From Mortierella sp. BCC40632 (taxonomy: Eukaryota; Mortierellomycota; Mortierellomycetes; Mortierellales; Mortierellaceae), in assembly GCA_011634665.1 (NCBI GenBank), contig WAEK01000023.1, forward strand, positions 372,001 to 436,000: a stretch of DNA of 64,000 nucleotides, read 5' to 3'. A program made the translations under genes and the position numbers. A model generated the notes under the pieces. It was not told where the DNA came from, did no database searches, and saw only the letters and a program-made list of their open reading frames with translations. Shown here piece after piece: positions 24,038 to 35,944 of this stretch. Each line of letters starts with the position of its first letter. Position 1 is the stretch's first letter.

Positions 24038-24798
24038 CTTCTGCATAGCTATGGGGCGGAGCAAAAGGTTGAGAAAGAAGAAAAAAGAAAGTAGAGTCAT
24101 CTGTGAATAAGTGTTGATGATGAATTCGCCCTTTTCCCTTTTTTTTAGAAAGAAAGAAAGAAAGAAAGAAAAGAAAGAGACTTACATGACGCCTCTCCGA
24201 TATTTCCTTGGTCCACCCCATGGTACAAACCCTTCTGTGTCTGTGGTCTCTGTCTTGGCTAGTCTTGCAGCAGATCCCACTTCTGGATGACTACACCCAC
24301 CGTTCTTTGCCAAAGGTGGGGTCCCATTCTTGGGTACCTGCTTCAAGAACGAGAGAAAGACTGCCAAGAAAAACCCAATAGCAAGAGAGACGATCAAGGC
24401 AGAGTGTTGATCGGTTGTACAGGATGTGAAGGTAAATCCTGCTCCTGGACTGTAAAAGCATGTATAGTTTCCTGTAGGGGTTTGGACAATGGTCTTGATC
24501 GGCGCCGGCGCCGCTCCAAGCGAGAATGAATAAGTCTCTCTAAAGAGAGGAAACAAGACAGGTGGTTGAAGAGAGAAGGAGAGGGAGAGGGAGAGGGAGA
24601 AAGGTCAGGCTGGGCCAAAGTGCAGAATGAAGGGGAAGGAGGAGATAGTTCTAAAGAGTCTTTTTTTTTTTTTTTTTTTTTTTTTTTTGGTCGTTCACTC
24701 GCCCGCAGCCTTACTTACAACGCAGTGTAGATGACATAGGACCCCAGGGGCATATAGTTGGCCAGCCGGGTAATTGCAGAAACAATCTTGATATCCAT
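23008..24798 (-). CDS. Fungal four-helix membrane protein of unknown function
   Basis: Three exons (24719-24798, 24186-24539, 23008-23746) join with consistent phase 2 to give 390 residues. Both donors are GTAAGT and the acceptors are CTTTAG and TTCTAG. Four hydrophobic segments lie near residues 9-27, 74-92, 152-170 and 178-200 (the last VFTQVILLVVCCFIAMFW). A first extracellular-type loop contains two Cys (YTCFYSPG, FTSCTT), and a charged loop of about 50 residues lies between helices 2 and 3. The C-terminal 190 residues are Ser/Thr/Gly-rich and probably disordered and cytosolic. The layout recalls MARVEL/claudin-like or Sur7-like proteins, but no signature was found, so no function is assigned. 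Its 439-base second intron carries a long CT repeat. It is convergent with the INO80B gene, with 236 bases between the stops. Confidence 0.72.
23993..24034. repeat. (CT)n microsatellite in intron
   Basis: About 21 CT units in intron 2 of the four-helix membrane protein gene. The gene is on the other strand, so its transcript reads GA here. Confidence 0.95.
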
Positions 24799-25985
24799 TG
24801 GCAGCCTCTCTGCTTTATAAGAAATGACCTGACGGCTTGCCCGCTATGTTGATTCCCCTTCCCCTGCCCTGAATTCTGTCCTGAACTGGTGGTCTTTTGG
24901 GCTGTTTTTTTATATCGAGTTTAGGCTAGATGCTCGGTATTCTCTTCCCCTGGGTTTTAGCGCGGTTTTCTTAAAGGTGGGCTGACCCTGAGATAGGTAG
25001 AATGAAGGGTGGGTGGTGAGGTTACTGGTTTTAGGCTCGTTTGGAGTGGAATGCGTGCGGTTGTTGAGAATTGAGAGACGACAAAGGCTGTGGAGGGTAT
25101 GAGAAGAAAGAGATAGAAAAAAAGACGTTGATGTTCCAGCAAACAACGAGTCTCTTTAACAAGAGTGGGGAAAAGGAGTCAAAGGTTGGAAGAGAGGTGT
25201 CCTGGTGCCGACAGGTGGGAATGGAAAGAGACGAGAAAGAGAGAAAGAGAGAAGGAGGAGGTTTACAAGAGAGATGAAAAGAAGCAAAGGGTGAGTAAAA
25301 AAAAAAAAAAAAAAAAAAAGGATATCGAGGCATGAACAAAAGAATGGTCATCTGCACCTGTATATCTGGTGGTTGTTGTTATACAACAACAGGGTAACAG
25401 GGTACTCTCGTGCATGTCTTGTTGGAGTACACACGCCCTTTTCCTGTCCTGTCGCCTGTTGGTCATCCTCCACCTCATGTCCCCTAAAAAGAATCAGGAA
25501 CACAAATAAACAACAGAGCACGGCAGGGGGTCTCCTATTAGCCAAAGTTCACTCGCACACTCACCTGGACACAGTAGTAGCCAAAAGACCTCCACGTCTC
25601 TGCCAGGTGTCTCTGCCTGGCAAACGACCAACCAGTCTTGTTCGTGCCGGTGGTTGATCCAAAGACCCGATCTTGCAGTCGTGTGAATAGCGAGTAGCTT
25701 GATGATGGCCTGGGTCGCCTGGATGCTCTTGGTTTCTTTGCCCCCCTTTTTCTCTCTTCTCCCCTACAATAGTCGATGCCATAATTGGCCTTGGCCGCTT
25801 TCTATTCTGAACAAACGGCAACCAGTACCCCATGGGAACTGACGCGTGGGATGATACTAGATTCAGTAGTAGAAAATGGGAATAGTCAAGCTTGAAAGAG
25901 GCACAAGCCACATGCTCTCTCTCAAAGGAGCTGAGCACAAAGGAAGAGAGTGTGCATCCTACATTAAACTACGCCATCGCCCTTC
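24799..25985. other. Divergent promoter region between membrane protein and SCI1-like genes
   Basis: 1.19 kb between two divergent start codons, holding a 23-base A tract (25297-25319) and AGAGA-rich runs. A 125-codon ORF on the minus strand (25561-25938) has no family resemblance and is not called. Confidence 0.55.
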
Positions 25986-27801
25986 ATGTCGTCAAGAGAC
26001 CATCAAAGGAAACGAGACAGGAGCCCAGAAGACCGAGGCAGCAGTGCTCACAAGTCCGATCGGGACAGAGACAAGGACCGAGGACGAGACCGACATGAAC
26101 GTAGGGACGATCGGGATTCGCATAGTCATTCAGCCTCAGGACATGGACGAGACAGCAGTCCAAAGCGGCACCGGTCTTCTCATCACTCGGACACAGAAGA
26201 TAACCGGGCTACTCGCGACCGGAGCAGTAAAGACGATCGTCATTCGAGTAGGAGAAACGAGTCTTCCAAGGACAAGGAAAGCCGCGACCGTGAAAGAGAT
26301 CGTGATCGAGACCATGACCACGACCGTGATAGGAAAAGCTCGCGACATGACCGAGACTATGGAGGAGATAGAGACAGACACAAGACTAAGGATCGAGAGC
26401 ATGAGAAGGATAAAAATCGGGATCGTCACAGGGAAAAGGACAGGAGCTCAACTAGCGAGAAAGAAAAGAGCAAGAGCCGGAGCCGCCGCAATCATGGCAA
26501 AAATGACGACTCGCAATCGGACTCTGGATCGGGCAGCGAGAGCGAGAGCGACAGTGATAGAGGAAGGAATAGCGAGAGTGAAGATGAACTCATTAAGAAA
26601 GCAAAGTCTATGATTCAGAGTAAGTTGGCATGCATGGCTAGGAGAGGAGGCCTAATAGGAGACTGTGCTAACAATCGTTAATGTAATTGCGTTCCCGATT
26701 TCAACGGAAACTCCAATAGAGATCAGCGAGGACGACTATTTCAACAAGTCGGCCGAGTTCAGGCTATGGCTCCGTAAATCCAAGAAAAAATACTTTGAAG
26801 AATTGTCATCAGATGATGCTCGACGGTACTTTCGAAAGTTTGTGCGTGCGTGGAACAATTTTGAGCTCAATGGTAAGGTTTCTCTCTCTCTCTCTCTTTT
26901 TTTTTTTCAAGGATCAGTGTCGTAACAAATTGATGGACTACCATACTTTATAGAATCATACTACAAGGGTATTCGATCATCTCAACTCTCCAGCAAAGGC
27001 ACGACCAAGTATCAGTGGGGATTCGTCAAAAAGATCAACAGAGAGGACCAGGACCGAGTCGATAGTGTCCGGGATTCTATTGACACCATGACCAATACTC
27101 GCTTTGCAAGTGAGGTTAGTCGACTGACAGGCAAATCAACCTTGTCGGAGCCTTCATTAGGTTCTGGACCAAGGAGGACATTGGGACCTGCCATGCCACC
27201 ATCTGCTTTAGCGGGCGCAGGGAGCATTGGACCATCGAGAAGACCAGTAACAGCAGACGAAGGTAAATCCATTTCGACTTTGTGATTGATTCAATGACAC
27301 TCAAAGGAGGGACAACCTCTATTGGACTCTGTCCTGACTTTTGTTATTATCTTTATCACCGTTGTACTAGTCATGGAAAAAGAAGACAGGGATCGATATA
27401 ACCGCCATCAGCAGCGAGCAGAGATGAGGTCTTATCGAAAGACTAAGGAGGCGGTCCTTGATGAGCTCGTTCCAAAGGCTACTGGCCGTGAGGCTATGCT
27501 TGAGAAACGCAGGGCACAAACCGAGTACCATCGACGGGAGCGCTCACCAGATGTCGAGCTACCAGAGCAGGATCTTATGGGTACGGGAGACGACTTCAAG
27601 TCCATGCTGATGGCGGAAAAGAAGGCACGAGAGGCAAGAGAAAACAGACGACACCAATACCAGCAACCAGCAGCGGGACCGAGTGGACCTTCGGGAGTCC
27701 TTGAGTCAAAGCAACAAGCATATCGTGAAAAAGAGCAGAAGCAACTGGAAGCCTTCCGACAACTCTGGGCGCAAACTCAGGCAGCCAAGTCTGGACTCTA
27801 G
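25986..27801 (+). CDS. RD/RS-rich nuclear protein, SCI1-like
   Basis: Four exons (25986-26619, 26720-26872, 26954-27262, 27371-27801), all joined in phase 1, give 508 residues. Residues 1-200 are Arg/Asp/Ser/His dipeptides of the kind seen in splicing factors, with stretches such as RDRDRDHDHDRDRKSSRHD. A conserved helical block follows from residue 213 (ISEDDYFNKSAEFRLWL, ELSSDDARRYFRKFVRAWN) into YYKGIRSSQ. The C-terminal block has PKATGREAMLEKRRA, SPDVELPEQDLMGTGDDF and MLMAEKKAREARENR. This order matches the plant style-cell-cycle-inhibitor (SCI1) type nuclear proteins found across eukaryotes; the family assignment rests on memory of these motifs. Every donor is GTAAG- or GTAAA-type and every acceptor TAG. 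The biological role is unknown; association with splicing is inferred from composition. Confidence 0.72.
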
Positions 27802-28111
27802 GATATATTCTTTGCTCTCTCTCTATCTTATCCTCGCATCAATAATATCATGAAAACTATAAGCGCTAGGTTAGGCTTGAAGGACGATTTTTTTTTTTTT
27901 TTTTTTTTTTTTTTGTTAAACAGCGGACCGACATTTAACTTGATGAGGGTGCTAAAAATATTTCAGAGTTCAACTTGCAGTGAGAAAAGGCAACCTTTGT
28001 CAGAGTGGGTTGGCACTGCTGTTACGACTAAAATCTTTCTTTTCCATGAGCATGCTAAAGGAGTCCTTAATATCTTCTACAACAACCTTTATCATTACAC
28101 CAATCTTATTT

Positions 28112-30890
28112 GTGATGCTCCACCATTTGATGAAGACTCTTTATTTGATATCATTGTCGTTATTTTGTTCTGTTGTTCTGTTGTTCTATCGTTCTGTCGT
28201 TCTGTCGTTCTACGAGTTCCAAACAAGTATTGATCCTACCACGAGATTGAATAGCTACCGTGTCAACTTGCCTCTGCCGTATTCTTGCTTCACTCGACTT
28301 GCTCCCATCCTCCAGGAGAGGACAGGAGCAAGTCAAGTACCATCAAAATAGGAATCTGTTAGCTTCCACCAAAAAAAAGGAATAAACATCCAACTAACAA
28401 TTTCATAGCCATCTTCAAAGACTTAGGACTGGTATTCGCATGTTACTTACAGGAGGGAAAATGGCTACAGAACCATGTCTCAATCCACAAAGAGACTGAT
28501 CCATGACTCTGCAGCCGGTGTCCTGACCAGTCCTCTTGGATAGACCTTCATTGTTTAATCGCCTCCAAAGAGCTAAAGCTCAATGGGATTGAGAAAACAA
28601 ACCCTCCACGTCCCTCCTTGGACAAAGATCTATCTTCCAAAGACCAGTCGAATGCTCGGTCGCCAAGACTCATCCAGTCCAGAGGACTAAATGAGACTAG
28701 CAACAATACGATCACTCTGTTCTTGGTGGTCCTGGTTCCTCCTCCGCGTCTCCTACAACCAGAGCCTCTCTTTCACACAACACACCTTCAACTTCAAAAG
28801 AACCATCCTTGCTTACCTTAGGTGTCCCAGGTCCAATCTGCATGGCCTGTCTCTTTACCTGTTTTGCCTGAGATGTTGCCGATCCACGGAGTGTGCAAGG
28901 CCATGCTGCCACCAACAGCCTACCTACCCCTTTCAAAGGGCTGCTGGATTTAATCCAAAAACTCACCATGAAACAAACAAGGCGAGCAACCAGAATGGAG
29001 TGCAACCGGGATTAAGCTCCCTTCGAGGCATAGAGCTCTCTCATCCACGTTCGACATGTCCAGCACGACGAACACTAGTGGGGATTAACATAGACCTCGA
29101 TTCCCATTGTTGAGAGAGACAGGACATTGACCACCTCACTCTTTTCTATTACTCTATTTGCTTCATGTGGAATGTGGAGAGGCTGTCTGAGGAGTATTCT
29201 GGACTCTGAACCGCTGGAGCACTGGCCAACAACTGGAAACAGAGGGGAAGAACAAAACTGGGTCCATCCATCTTTGACCATGTAACCAATGGTCAAAGTG
29301 CAAGGGTAGAATTTGTATACAGCTCGGGAGCACTCCTTGCTGACAGCCAGACCCGACACAGCGGGGATAGAGCGAATGGTCCACTTCCGTATCCATAGAC
29401 AGAGTCCGTGGTAGAGGGGTTGGCACGATGGATCCATTTTCCTTGACGCCAGGCTGGAAGTAAGCAGAGGGGAATACAACAAAGTGCCCCCACTTCCATC
29501 TTTGACCATGGCCAGCACGGTCAAAGTAATAGGGTAGAAAGCTTGTATACTAGACCCATCTCCATGTAAACAGCCAGACAATGACACAGCGGGGATAGAG
29601 CGAATGGTCCACTTCCATATCCAAAGACTTGGTCTATGGTAGAGGGGTTGGCACGATGGATCCATTTTCCTTGATACAAAGCCTGGAGAGTAGTCCAGCG
29701 CATCCAGGGTTGGTTGTCCGATAGCTCGACCCAAACCAGCTTCTCCACGCCACGCATGAAGATGAGGGTGGGTGATGTCCAGGTCTCTCTCTGGGGTACT
29801 GTTGTCTAGTGTTGGGGTATCCTCTGCCTTGCCAGCCTTTGCACGGCAAGTTCCAAAATCGAGGAACACCCAAGGGACACCCTTGTTGCACTTACCTTTC
29901 CGACCAGCAAAAGCCAGACCGAGCCACAGAGGACTCGAGGTTGGCCCAGGTCGACGTGTTGGCTGAGAGGCTGTACCGTGGAGTCAGCTTCAGGGTAGAC
30001 GAGTAGAGGAGAGAGGTTGCATGGCTCAGGGTATGAGCAGACACCTAAGCACCTCCTCTTCTCCGGACCTCCTCTTGAGTCTCGGACGCGTTGTGGAATG
30101 ATTTCCGAGTTCTGTGTTTGAGGAATAAATGGAGACGGATTAGAGAGAAGATTCTTTTTTTTTTTCTCCTTCTCTTTCTCCTCCTTCTTTTCTTTCTTTC
30201 TCCTCCTTCTCTTCTTTCTTCTTCTTCTTCTCTGCAGTGCGAGTCTCTCCAACTTACCAGAATGAACGCGTCGGGGCATTGTAACCAAAAGGACAAGGTG
30301 CAGAATGAGTAGATTGCCCGGTGGTGGCAACATTTTGTTCATTCCTCGACTGGGCAAAGCCACCACTTCGCCAAGCCCAGTGCAAGGCCTCTGCTGAAGC
30401 CTGGCTCTTCTTTTGTCTTGCCTCATGGACTCACTCCAAGGATGACAATTTCGGCATTCAAGGATGAACCTTCGATGAATGGAAGCAGTGCACATTCTTG
30501 GACCAATGAAGCTTATTCTCAACAGCGTGCAAAACTGGGCGGTCATTTTGTACAACAGTCTGAGGAGGAGTAGGACCACAGCCCTGCATTTTAATCCTGG
30601 GCTCTCCCTCTTCAAGAGTCAGAAGTGTTCTTTTACGCGACTCTCGCAGTTTTCAACATTTCTGGAACGAATAGTCTGTTCTCATGGATAGCAGAGGCGA
30701 CAAAAACCAAACTATTTTTTTTTCTCCTTCTTCTTCTTCTTCTTCTTCTTCTTTTTTTTATCTTGTGGATTCCTTTTCTTTCGTCCGTATTCTTTGAAGG
30801 TATGCTTTCTACAGACCACGACATTTTTCATTCAAACAGAGAAACATATTCGGGAGGTCGACGAGTGTAGGACCAAGCGAGAAAGGGGCT
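28112..30890. repeat. Repeat element copy A (2.8 kb)
   Basis: Long dispersed repeat, almost identical to copy B (offset 11,529 bases, same orientation). Homology starts near GATGCTCCACCATTTGATG and is patchy for 100 bases. It is nearly perfect from about 28,210 to 30,400, then decays with indels to a CATTCAAACAGAG segment near 30,830. No transposase, reverse transcriptase, terminal repeat or target duplication was recognised. A 264-codon minus-strand ORF (29075-29869) is intact in both copies but overlaps internal repeats and other open frames, so it is not called a gene. Unlike copies B and C, A is not followed by a P-family gene. It lies between the SCI1-like and MYND genes. Confidence 0.85.
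29240..29695. repeat. Internal tandem duplication, about 228-bp period, in element A
   Basis: Two diverged copies in tandem, marked by CCATCTTTGACCATG at 29268 and 29496 and by a shared block reading GGGGATAGAGCGAATGGTCC. The same duplication occurs in copy B at about 40,770-41,225, so it predates the A/B split. Confidence 0.8.
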
Positions 30891-31248
30891 GGAATGAGAA
30901 AAAAAAAAAAAATAAAAAAAAAAAAAAAAAAAAAAAGAAAAAGAAACAGATCGACAGACCAGCTGTTCTCACCTTCGCCTTCTCTTACTTTAGCACTCTC
31001 AATCTCTCTCCCAATAAGTAAAACTTAAGCATATAGTAAAGTGTAGAGATGAAAGAGAAAAAAAAATGTTCACCAAGGCATAATTACAGGGATTTGGAAA
31101 CTCTTTCATTCTCCTACTTTTCCTCTATGGTAACGATTCCATAATTCAAATGTAACACGGCAACAACGAAGAGCAAAACAAGAAGAAAACGACAAAAAAG
31201 AAGGGGAGAAAAAAAAAAAAAAGTGAAAGAAAAGTGGATATTGTTCGT
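30891..31248. other. A-rich spacer between element A and MYND gene 3' end
   Basis: Holds an A-rich run at about 30,899-30,946 directly at the end of the repeat homology, then the presumed 3' untranslated region of the minus-strand MYND gene. The A run could be a retroelement-type tail of element A, but it is absent from copies B and C. Confidence 0.45.
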
Positions 31249-33533
31249 CTACTTCTTGCACTGGTTCTTGTGAGTGCTGTTCCAGTGAGTAATCTGGCAT
31301 GGTCGAGAGCAGTAAGCGACCTTATTGCACTTGGCACAACGAAGCAATGGCTTGGGCTTCAACTCCTGAGAGCGACCCTCGTTGGCAACATTGTCAGCAC
31401 GACCACAGTTGGCGCACGAGGACATGCCGGGGTTCTTGAAGGCCTTCTTCAACACATCAGAAGCCTCCAACAAGGCAGGGGTCGAGTCAGTAGACAAGAG
31501 ACCGCTGCGGTTGGCAGTGCGCAAGTTGAAAGCCTGGAAGGCAGTGCGCTTGATCTCGTTGAAGCCAGTGGGGACGCCATAGAGCTCCTTGAAGCGGATA
31601 TCGGCGTTCTGGGCCTTCTGGAAGTAATCCTGGGCCTCCTTGAGGACAGCAGTCTGCTTGAGGGCCTGGTTGCTCTTCTTCTTGGTGGCGCCAGAGGGAG
31701 CAGACATGAGCGAGAGGATCGAGAGAGCATAGTAGGCGTTGGGGAGGGTACGGGAGTCGGGGTGGGCGACAGCGACAAAGTCCTTGAAGTGCTGGAGCGC
31801 ATCCTGAGCCTCGTGGATAACATAGTAGACATTACCAAGGGTCGAGTGAATGTCGACATTGACGGGCTCGCAGGTCAAGGCCTCCTCGAGATCCTCGTTG
31901 CAAGCCTATTTGTTATAAGGTTGTAATACCCAACAAAATACCTTTGACGGTGAGTTTCATGAAAAGAGAGTGGATGCAGCCAAAGAAATGTAGCAGAGAT
32001 GACCAAGTGCCTGTCAAACAACATTAAAAGATTTTTTTTTTTTTTTTTTTTTTTTTACCTTGAAGTTGCGGAGAGCCATGTGGCAAGAGGCACGGAGCTC
32101 AAGGAGACGGCCCTTGAGCTGGGCAAACTCTTGGATAGCAAAAGTCAAAGTCTGGATGCAGTGCTCGAACTGCTGGCCGTTCCACAGGATCATGATGACT
32201 AGAAAGTGCAGAATGGGCAAGACAAGAGCCAGTTGGCGTCAGATATCCGTTGGCAACTGGACATTGGTCTGAAAATTTGTTGTCGTCCGTGGTTTGCAGT
32301 TGAGCAACAGAGGTCTCTCTCTCTCTCTTTTGCGGGTGAAGCGAAGGGAGAGGAAGAACCCCATCCATGTATCTGATCAATAACACATTGACGGATCAAG
32401 GTTGGGGCGTGTACCACCACTCACACACAGAGGACTGGAACTGAGCAGAGCCATTAATAGCCTATCGGCTATTGATGAAAGTGCGTTTTTTGAGCATGCG
32501 CTGCTCGCAAGCTGCTATCATCCATGCTCCTGCAGTCTGACGGACAGCGCCAAGTGCATACAGTGATCGCGCTTCCATGTCGTTGATTGGGATAGCATGT
32601 GGAGCCCCACTACCAACCACTTTTTGTTTCTACTCACAGAAACAGATCACAGACACGCACACTCCATCCTTTTCTTTTCTTTCTTTCATGTTCAAGAGAA
32701 AAGCAGTTGCAAGAATACTCATAAAAAAGAAAAAAAAAAAAGAAAAGAAAAAAAACTTACCAAAGACGACAGAGTCCTTGGTGTAGATGGTCATCTGCTG
32801 CTCGGCACCCTCCTCTTCAGAGTCGACGGTAGCAGTCGAGGTACCCTCAGGGTTGTAGGTCTGAACGTAGAGCTCGTACTGCTCGGCAAGTTTGAGGATC
32901 CTCTGGTTCATGATGCAGGCCTTCTCGTCCAGCAAGAAAGCGCGCATCAAATCGCTGGTGACCGAAACGATCTCATCCTTGTTCTTCTCGATCAGCTCCT
33001 TGTCAGCTCCCTCAGGAATCTCGTTCAGGCGCTCCATGGCCTTGGCGAACAACTCCTTGGCCTCGAAGTAGTTCTATAGATTGAAATCAATCCCCCAGAA
33101 AAAAAAATCCAAATGACCAAAAGATAGAGCAGCGAAGAGACAACAAGTTAGCATTAGACCAGTCTCGTGTAGATCGCGCGACTGAAACAGCAAAACACCC
33201 CGAGGTTTTCGCATTCAAAAGTTATAGTCCATCAGCTCCAATGGGGTGGATAGAGCAACGGCGATTTTGGCCTAAAAGAGTGGCGAGCATGAACTATACC
33301 TTAACAAGAGGATCCGTGGTCTTGTCACGGGTACCGTTGATCTCAAGCAAGTCAAAGTCGTTTCTCTGTTGAGCACCCTGCTGCTTCTCGGCATCCTCGG
33401 CAGTGTGTTCGTGGTCGTGGTCGTGGTCGTGTTTGCAGTCAGGACCGTGGACGTGTTCCGTGGTCTTGTCCTCGAGCTTGGTCTGCTCCAGAGTGGTGGC
33501 GACAGCGTCAACAGGGGCGGCAGCGTCGGTCAT
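31249..33533 (-). CDS. MYND zinc-finger protein with His-rich N terminus
   Basis: Four exons (33300-33533, 32761-33073, 32059-32198, 31249-31905) give 447 residues with clean GT-AG junctions. The N terminus has a histidine/aspartate cluster (HVHGPDCKHDHDHDHEH) that could bind metal. The middle is predicted helical and resembles repeat-type tetratricopeptide packing (NYFEAKELFAKAMERL; LEEALTCEPVNVDIHSTLGN; ALQHFKDF). The last 40 residues form a MYND finger: CANC, CAKC, CSRPC and H-x3-C at the very end (HKNQCKK), with spacing that fits the family. MYND fingers bind proline-rich partners or couple to SET domains; there is no SET domain here. The start ATG is the first in frame, and its His cluster follows in the same exon. 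Cellular role unknown. Confidence 0.83.
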
Positions 33534-34296
33534 GATGGATGATGGGGATAGAGAGGAAGGGGAGGGGGGTTAGATGAATAGATGGAAGGGAGAGAAAGAA
33601 GGGAAGAGGAGTAGAAATGTAGAAGAGAAAGAGAAAGATGATTTTAGATTCGAATCGAATCGATCGGAAGTCCCTTTTGGCCCACTCTCTCCCCCACGTC
33701 TCTGTCTCTTTCTCTCACTTTCTCTCTTACTCTCTCTTTCTCTTTCTCTCTGACTCGCTCTGCTCTCTGTGCTCTTGCCCCAATCCAGTTGGCTTCCCAG
33801 GCACTCCATTCCTGCTGGCCAATCCGTGCCTGCCAATGGGATTGTCCCTATTTTCAGGACCGTGGCTTGCGAGCGCTTTGCAGCTCCCGTGACTCGTGAC
33901 TCGACCCTTGTTGGACGCCGGCTCCCGTCTCCTGCAATTTTTGCCCGCTCCCGCTCCCGCAGGTACTTTCTCTCACTCTCTCACTCTATCTCTGTTCTGC
34001 TCTGTTCTGTTCATACACGAGAACCCCCTTTAGGCAGTCTCAGTATGGAGCTAGTCCTGGTTGCTGGAATGTCTGCATCAGCCCCATTGCTCCTGATTCA
34101 TCGTCGCCACGACGCTCCATTTCCATCTTTTTCACTACTGAATGACCAACAACTTATGACTGACGACGACTGAACGACTCTATCCCTTTACGAATCTTGC
34201 ACACGCTTTTATCGCACACACACAAACGCACACTCTCTGCACACACTTTCTTTTTCAACTGACCCTTCTAACCCAACTAACTGAAATCACATAACC
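33534..34296. promoter_or_regulatory. Bidirectional promoter region, MYND (-) and UPF0357 (+) genes
   Basis: 763 bases separate the two divergent start codons. The region is CT-rich on the + strand (33,690-33,760 and 33,965-34,010) with no TATA box seen, as expected for housekeeping-type promoters. Confidence 0.5.
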
Positions 34297-34915
34297 ATGT
34301 TTGCTGATACGGCCCCTTTTGCCAACCCATTGCTGATGTTGGTCTGGTGTTTATTTGTATTTGCTACACGCGATCATTGGACTCCAGAGACGGGATGCCT
34401 CTTTTCATTTTGGTTCCCCACCCCAGCGGACAGGCGTAATTATGGCTTTCGTTCTAGGGGTAGCAAAGCCCTGGCTGGAAACTCGTTTGAACGCAACATT
34501 GAACAGGGGCTCTCCTCCTCCAACTTTGATCTCCACAAAAACATACGCGATGGAGGTATGTTGGATTGTTAACTTGCACTATTGCTTGCATATTGGCTAC
34601 ATTGACTTTACTTGTGTGTGTGTGTGTTTGTGTGTGCTCTTTATCCACCAGGATCTTTGGTCCACGATGTGTCACGGACCGTTGTCTAATGTTAATTATG
34701 TTGTTCACACTTTTTTCATGGTTGCATGGTCGGTAGACAAGCGACAAGGCCTGGAGAATGCACAGGAGGTCCTCGGGATCATGAAAAAGCGTGGCTGTAA
34801 CTTTGATGAGGCACGTCTGATCCGACAGCTGGAAAAGATGCGAGCCAATGGGATTGATCCCCAGACTGGGGTTCCGCTCGACACTAAGGCCTTTGTCTTT
34901 CCACCTCGACAATAA
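34297..34915 (+). CDS. UPF0357 (DUF2015) family small membrane protein
   Basis: Two exons (34297-34555 and 34737-34915) give 145 residues; the join makes the family motif IRDGDKRQGLE. Order: a single N-terminal hydrophobic helix (LLMLVWCLFVFAT), then SFERNIEQGLSSSNFDLHKN, EVLGIMKKRGCNFDEARLI and a C terminus of GIDPQTGVPLDTKAFVF. This matches the fungal UPF0357/DUF2015 family (yeast YCL012C type) in length, order and end. The function of that family is not established. The open frame through residues 14-45 is required to keep the membrane helix, although a short alternative intron there would also keep frame. Confidence 0.78.
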
Positions 34916-35944
34916 TTAGCTCTCCCACATTCTACGACTCCACTGTCTAACCTTTCAGAGCAATCCTGCGACTGCTAAGACTTGGATTAGGAAATGAATA
35001 AATGTTTGCCCAAATAGCCAGAAATTAAAAAGCTGGAACAAAAAGAAAAAGGAAGAGGAGATTGAGTGCAAGCTGCTTCAGATTCACAGGATAAGGAAAT
35101 GCGTTGTTTTTTTTCTTCTTCTTTCTTTCCCCTAATGAGTGATCTGCCAAATCTTGTGGCCAGAGACAAGAATTGCCCGTCAGCCAGGGGCAGGGTATGT
35201 GTTGACCATACTAGAATGTGGTATGTACCAGAGAGGATAGTGCATGGTTGATCGGGTAATGTTGCGCAAAAGTCGGGAGCCGACTCGTCTTCTGAGGCGT
35301 CAACTACGGCACAGCATGAACGCCGCCAACAGCTTCTCTTCTTCTACTGTAGTTGGCCCAAGACGGTCCCCCTCCCCTGAGGAAGGAGGGAGAAAGAGAG
35401 AAAGAGAAGGAGAGGAGAAAAGGAGATGGATGCGGTATGAGATGAAAAGGCTCGGTTGGTAGAAATAGATGACCCAAAACCCTTCTCAGACATAGAACCG
35501 ACGCTTTGGCGTGCGAGTAGGCGAGTGTTCGATTGGGTAAAATCAGAAGGGTTTTTGGCCACTGTCCCCCATTTGCCGCATTTGGGCTTGTGGCCGCAAG
35601 CCTAGAACTTCCACGCCCGTTTCTTCCGCCTCTTCACCCGCCACACACCCACACCGACACCCATCCACCAAAAGCCCTATTAGTCGACTCTTTCCATACT
35701 CGCCTTCTCTTTCTCTTTTTTCTCTTTCTCTCTCTTTCTTCTCTCTTTTCTTTTTCTCTTTCTTCCTCTTCCTCTAGTATTCTCATCCGATCGCTGCATC
35801 TACTCTCTTCACCCTTTCCTCTCCTCATCATCTCCCTGCTGTCTCCTCTTTTTTTTTTTTTCTTCTTCATTACCTGGCGCTCTTGCTCCTCCATTCTCGA
35901 CCTGTAGCCCTCCGTCATCTCCGCCTCCTCTTCGGCTTACCCGA
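34916..35944. other. Intergenic between UPF0357 and arrestin genes
   Basis: About 1.0 kb with no gene seen. The second half is strongly CT-rich (35,690-35,880), the likely leader of the arrestin gene. Confidence 0.55.

Noticed and set aside
25561..25938. 125-codon minus-strand ORF in the divergent promoter region
   Set aside because: Basic, repeat-free peptide with no recognisable family and no partner exon.
28691..29113. 140-codon plus-strand ORF present in both repeat copies A and B
   Set aside because: The copies are almost identical overall, so an open frame in both carries little weight; the peptide has no domain features.
34355..34915. 186-codon ORF as the UPF0357 gene model
   Set aside because: It reads through the intron at 34556-34736; only the spliced model restores the IRDGDKRQGLE motif and the N-terminal helix.
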